Assembly (NCBI GenBank): GCA_011522825.1
Contig: WTIG01000207.1
Location: forward strand, 1-6,563
Length of the DNA: 6,563 nt
From: Puniceicoccaceae bacterium
GTDB taxonomy: Bacteria > Verrucomicrobiota > Verrucomicrobiia > Opitutales > Coraliomargaritaceae
Reading direction: 5' to 3'
Position numbers and translations under genes: made by a program
The notes under the pieces: model-generated
What the model was told of the DNA's origin: nothing
What the model saw: only the letters and a program-made list of their open reading frames with translations
Database searches by the model: none
Part shown: piece by piece, positions 6,019-6,563 of the stretch
Layout of the letters: the number at the start of each line of letters is the position of its first letter
How positions within the stretch are numbered: the first letter of the stretch is position 1

Positions 6019-6563
6019 TTAATAGGAATTTACAAAATCAATAATATTTTGGTAGGTAGGACTTTGAGCATTACGTACATAATAGCCTGAAGTAGAAACG
6101 GCAACTGCAAGCGAAGCTAAGTCAGATAAGCCTAAAAGCTTAGCCGTTATGAACCCAGCATTGAAATGGTCGCCGCCTCCAGTTGTGATTTTTGGTTTTT
6201 CGCAATAAGGACCAACTAAATTAAAGGTGCCTTCATCACTCCCACAATGTGCAGACTCGACAGGGTGAATCACTACGCAATTAACAGAAAGTGCTTCTTT
6301 GATCGCTTTTGCTCTCAGTGATAGGTCCTCATCTTGATCATCAATTTTCAATAAATTAGCAACTTGGGATGATTCTCGTAGATTCAATCCCAATACAACT
6401 TTACCGTAAGGCTCAAAGTCTTTGAGTAGATTTAACACTTCTAAAATTTCACTATCGGTTCTTTTTTCTGGGTCTGCTAAATCAAAAAAGAAATATTTCT
6501 TTTTTGAAAGTTTTGGTAATATATTTTTAGTTAATTGCTGAAATACTTCGGTTAATTTTGTAA
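6019..6563 (-). CDS. PfkB/ribokinase-family sugar kinase, C-terminal part (5' end outside window)
   Basis: The frame is open from the right edge to a TAA stop at 6019-6021, giving 180 residues. A GTG at 6436-6438 is not the start, because conserved coding sequence continues upstream of it, including FFFDLADPEKR (visible residues 24-34). The C-terminal PfkB signature is TTGGGDHFNAGF (126-137), with D131 at the place of the catalytic base of the DTxGAGD motif. PfkB kinases transfer phosphate from ATP to a sugar or nucleoside hydroxyl. Full proteins are about 300-370 residues, so the N-terminal substrate-binding half and lid are missing here and the substrate cannot be predicted. The GGGD-H form differs from the usual GAGD-A/S. 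Neighbours tmk, holB and SRAP follow at close spacing and so may be co-transcribed, but no functional link with them is known to me. A perfect palindrome lies at visible residues 20-27. Confidence 0.9.
   Translation of the reverse strand, partial: TKLTEVFQQLTKNILPKLSKKKYFFFDLADPEKRTDSEILEVLNLLKDFEPYGKVVLGLNLRESSQVANLLKIDDQDEDLSLRAKAIKEALSVNCVVIHPVESAHCGSDEGTFNLVGPYCEKPKITTGGGDHFNAGFITAKLLGLSDLASLAVAVSTSGYYVRNAQSPTYQNIIDFVNSY
6482..6507. repeat. Perfect 26-bp palindrome inside the PfkB-family kinase gene
   Basis: The half-site TCAAAAAAGAAAT (6482-6494) is followed without spacer by its exact reverse complement (6495-6507); the next pair outward (6481/6508) does not match. It contains an A6 and a T6 tract on either side of GAAATATTTC. 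On the coding (minus) strand it spans the codons for KKKYFFFD just before the ADPEKR motif. The AAA/AAG and TTT/TTC codons are each other's near-complements, so a Lys-run followed by a Phe-run makes such a palindrome easier to form by chance. Cruciform formation or protein binding is possible but not shown. Confidence 0.85.

Noticed and set aside
6436..6438. GTG as the start of a short 139-residue PfkB-like protein
   Set aside because: The same frame stays open upstream to the window edge and encodes the conserved-looking DLADPEKR segment, so the gene is longer and simply cut by the window.
3738..6563. The minus-strand run as a possible defence or mobile gene cluster
   Set aside because: tmk, holB and SRAP are chromosomal housekeeping genes, base composition looks even with the rest of the window, and there is no integrase, toxin, nuclease or repeat structure to support a defence island.

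Overview
The window looks like ordinary bacterial chromosome: six protein-coding genes (two cut by the window edges), short intergenic gaps, no RNA gene, insertion sequence, CRISPR array or phage gene that I can see. G+C is low, about 40% by eye. I found no sign of a novel multi-gene system. The interest lies in details: a perfect 26-bp palindrome inside a kinase gene, a replication clamp-loader subunit without its usual zinc cysteines, and an abasic-site-protecting SRAP gene placed directly behind the thymidylate kinase and clamp-loader genes.

Layout. On the plus strand, positions 1-188 hold the C-terminal part of a bacterial SUI1/YciH-type translation factor. A 110-bp gap follows with an inverted repeat and a good candidate promoter, then a complete single-chain pyruvate carboxylase (299-3736). 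On the minus strand, reading from the right edge leftwards, come a PfkB-family sugar kinase (its N-terminal part lies outside the window), thymidylate kinase (tmk), the DNA polymerase III delta' subunit (holB) and an SRAP-domain protein of the YedK/HMCES type. Their gaps are only 17, 7 and 13 bp, so they are probably one transcription unit whose promoter lies beyond the right edge. This unit runs tail-to-tail into the carboxylase gene, with a single base between the two stop codons.

How the genes work together. Pyruvate carboxylase makes oxaloacetate from pyruvate and bicarbonate and stands alone functionally. In the minus-strand unit, thymidylate kinase feeds dTTP synthesis, delta' is part of the clamp loader of the replisome, and the SRAP protein caps abasic sites in single-stranded DNA, so three of the four genes concern DNA replication and its integrity. 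The PfkB kinase has no obvious link to them.

Organism. The genes are clearly bacterial. A bacterial SUI1 protein, a PfkB kinase with a GGGDHF catalytic motif beside tmk-holB, a zinc-less delta' and starts without Shine-Dalgarno sequences together suggest a member of the PVC group (Verrucomicrobiota/Lentisphaerota type). This rests on my recall of family patterns, not on a search, and Bacteroidota-like lineages cannot be excluded.
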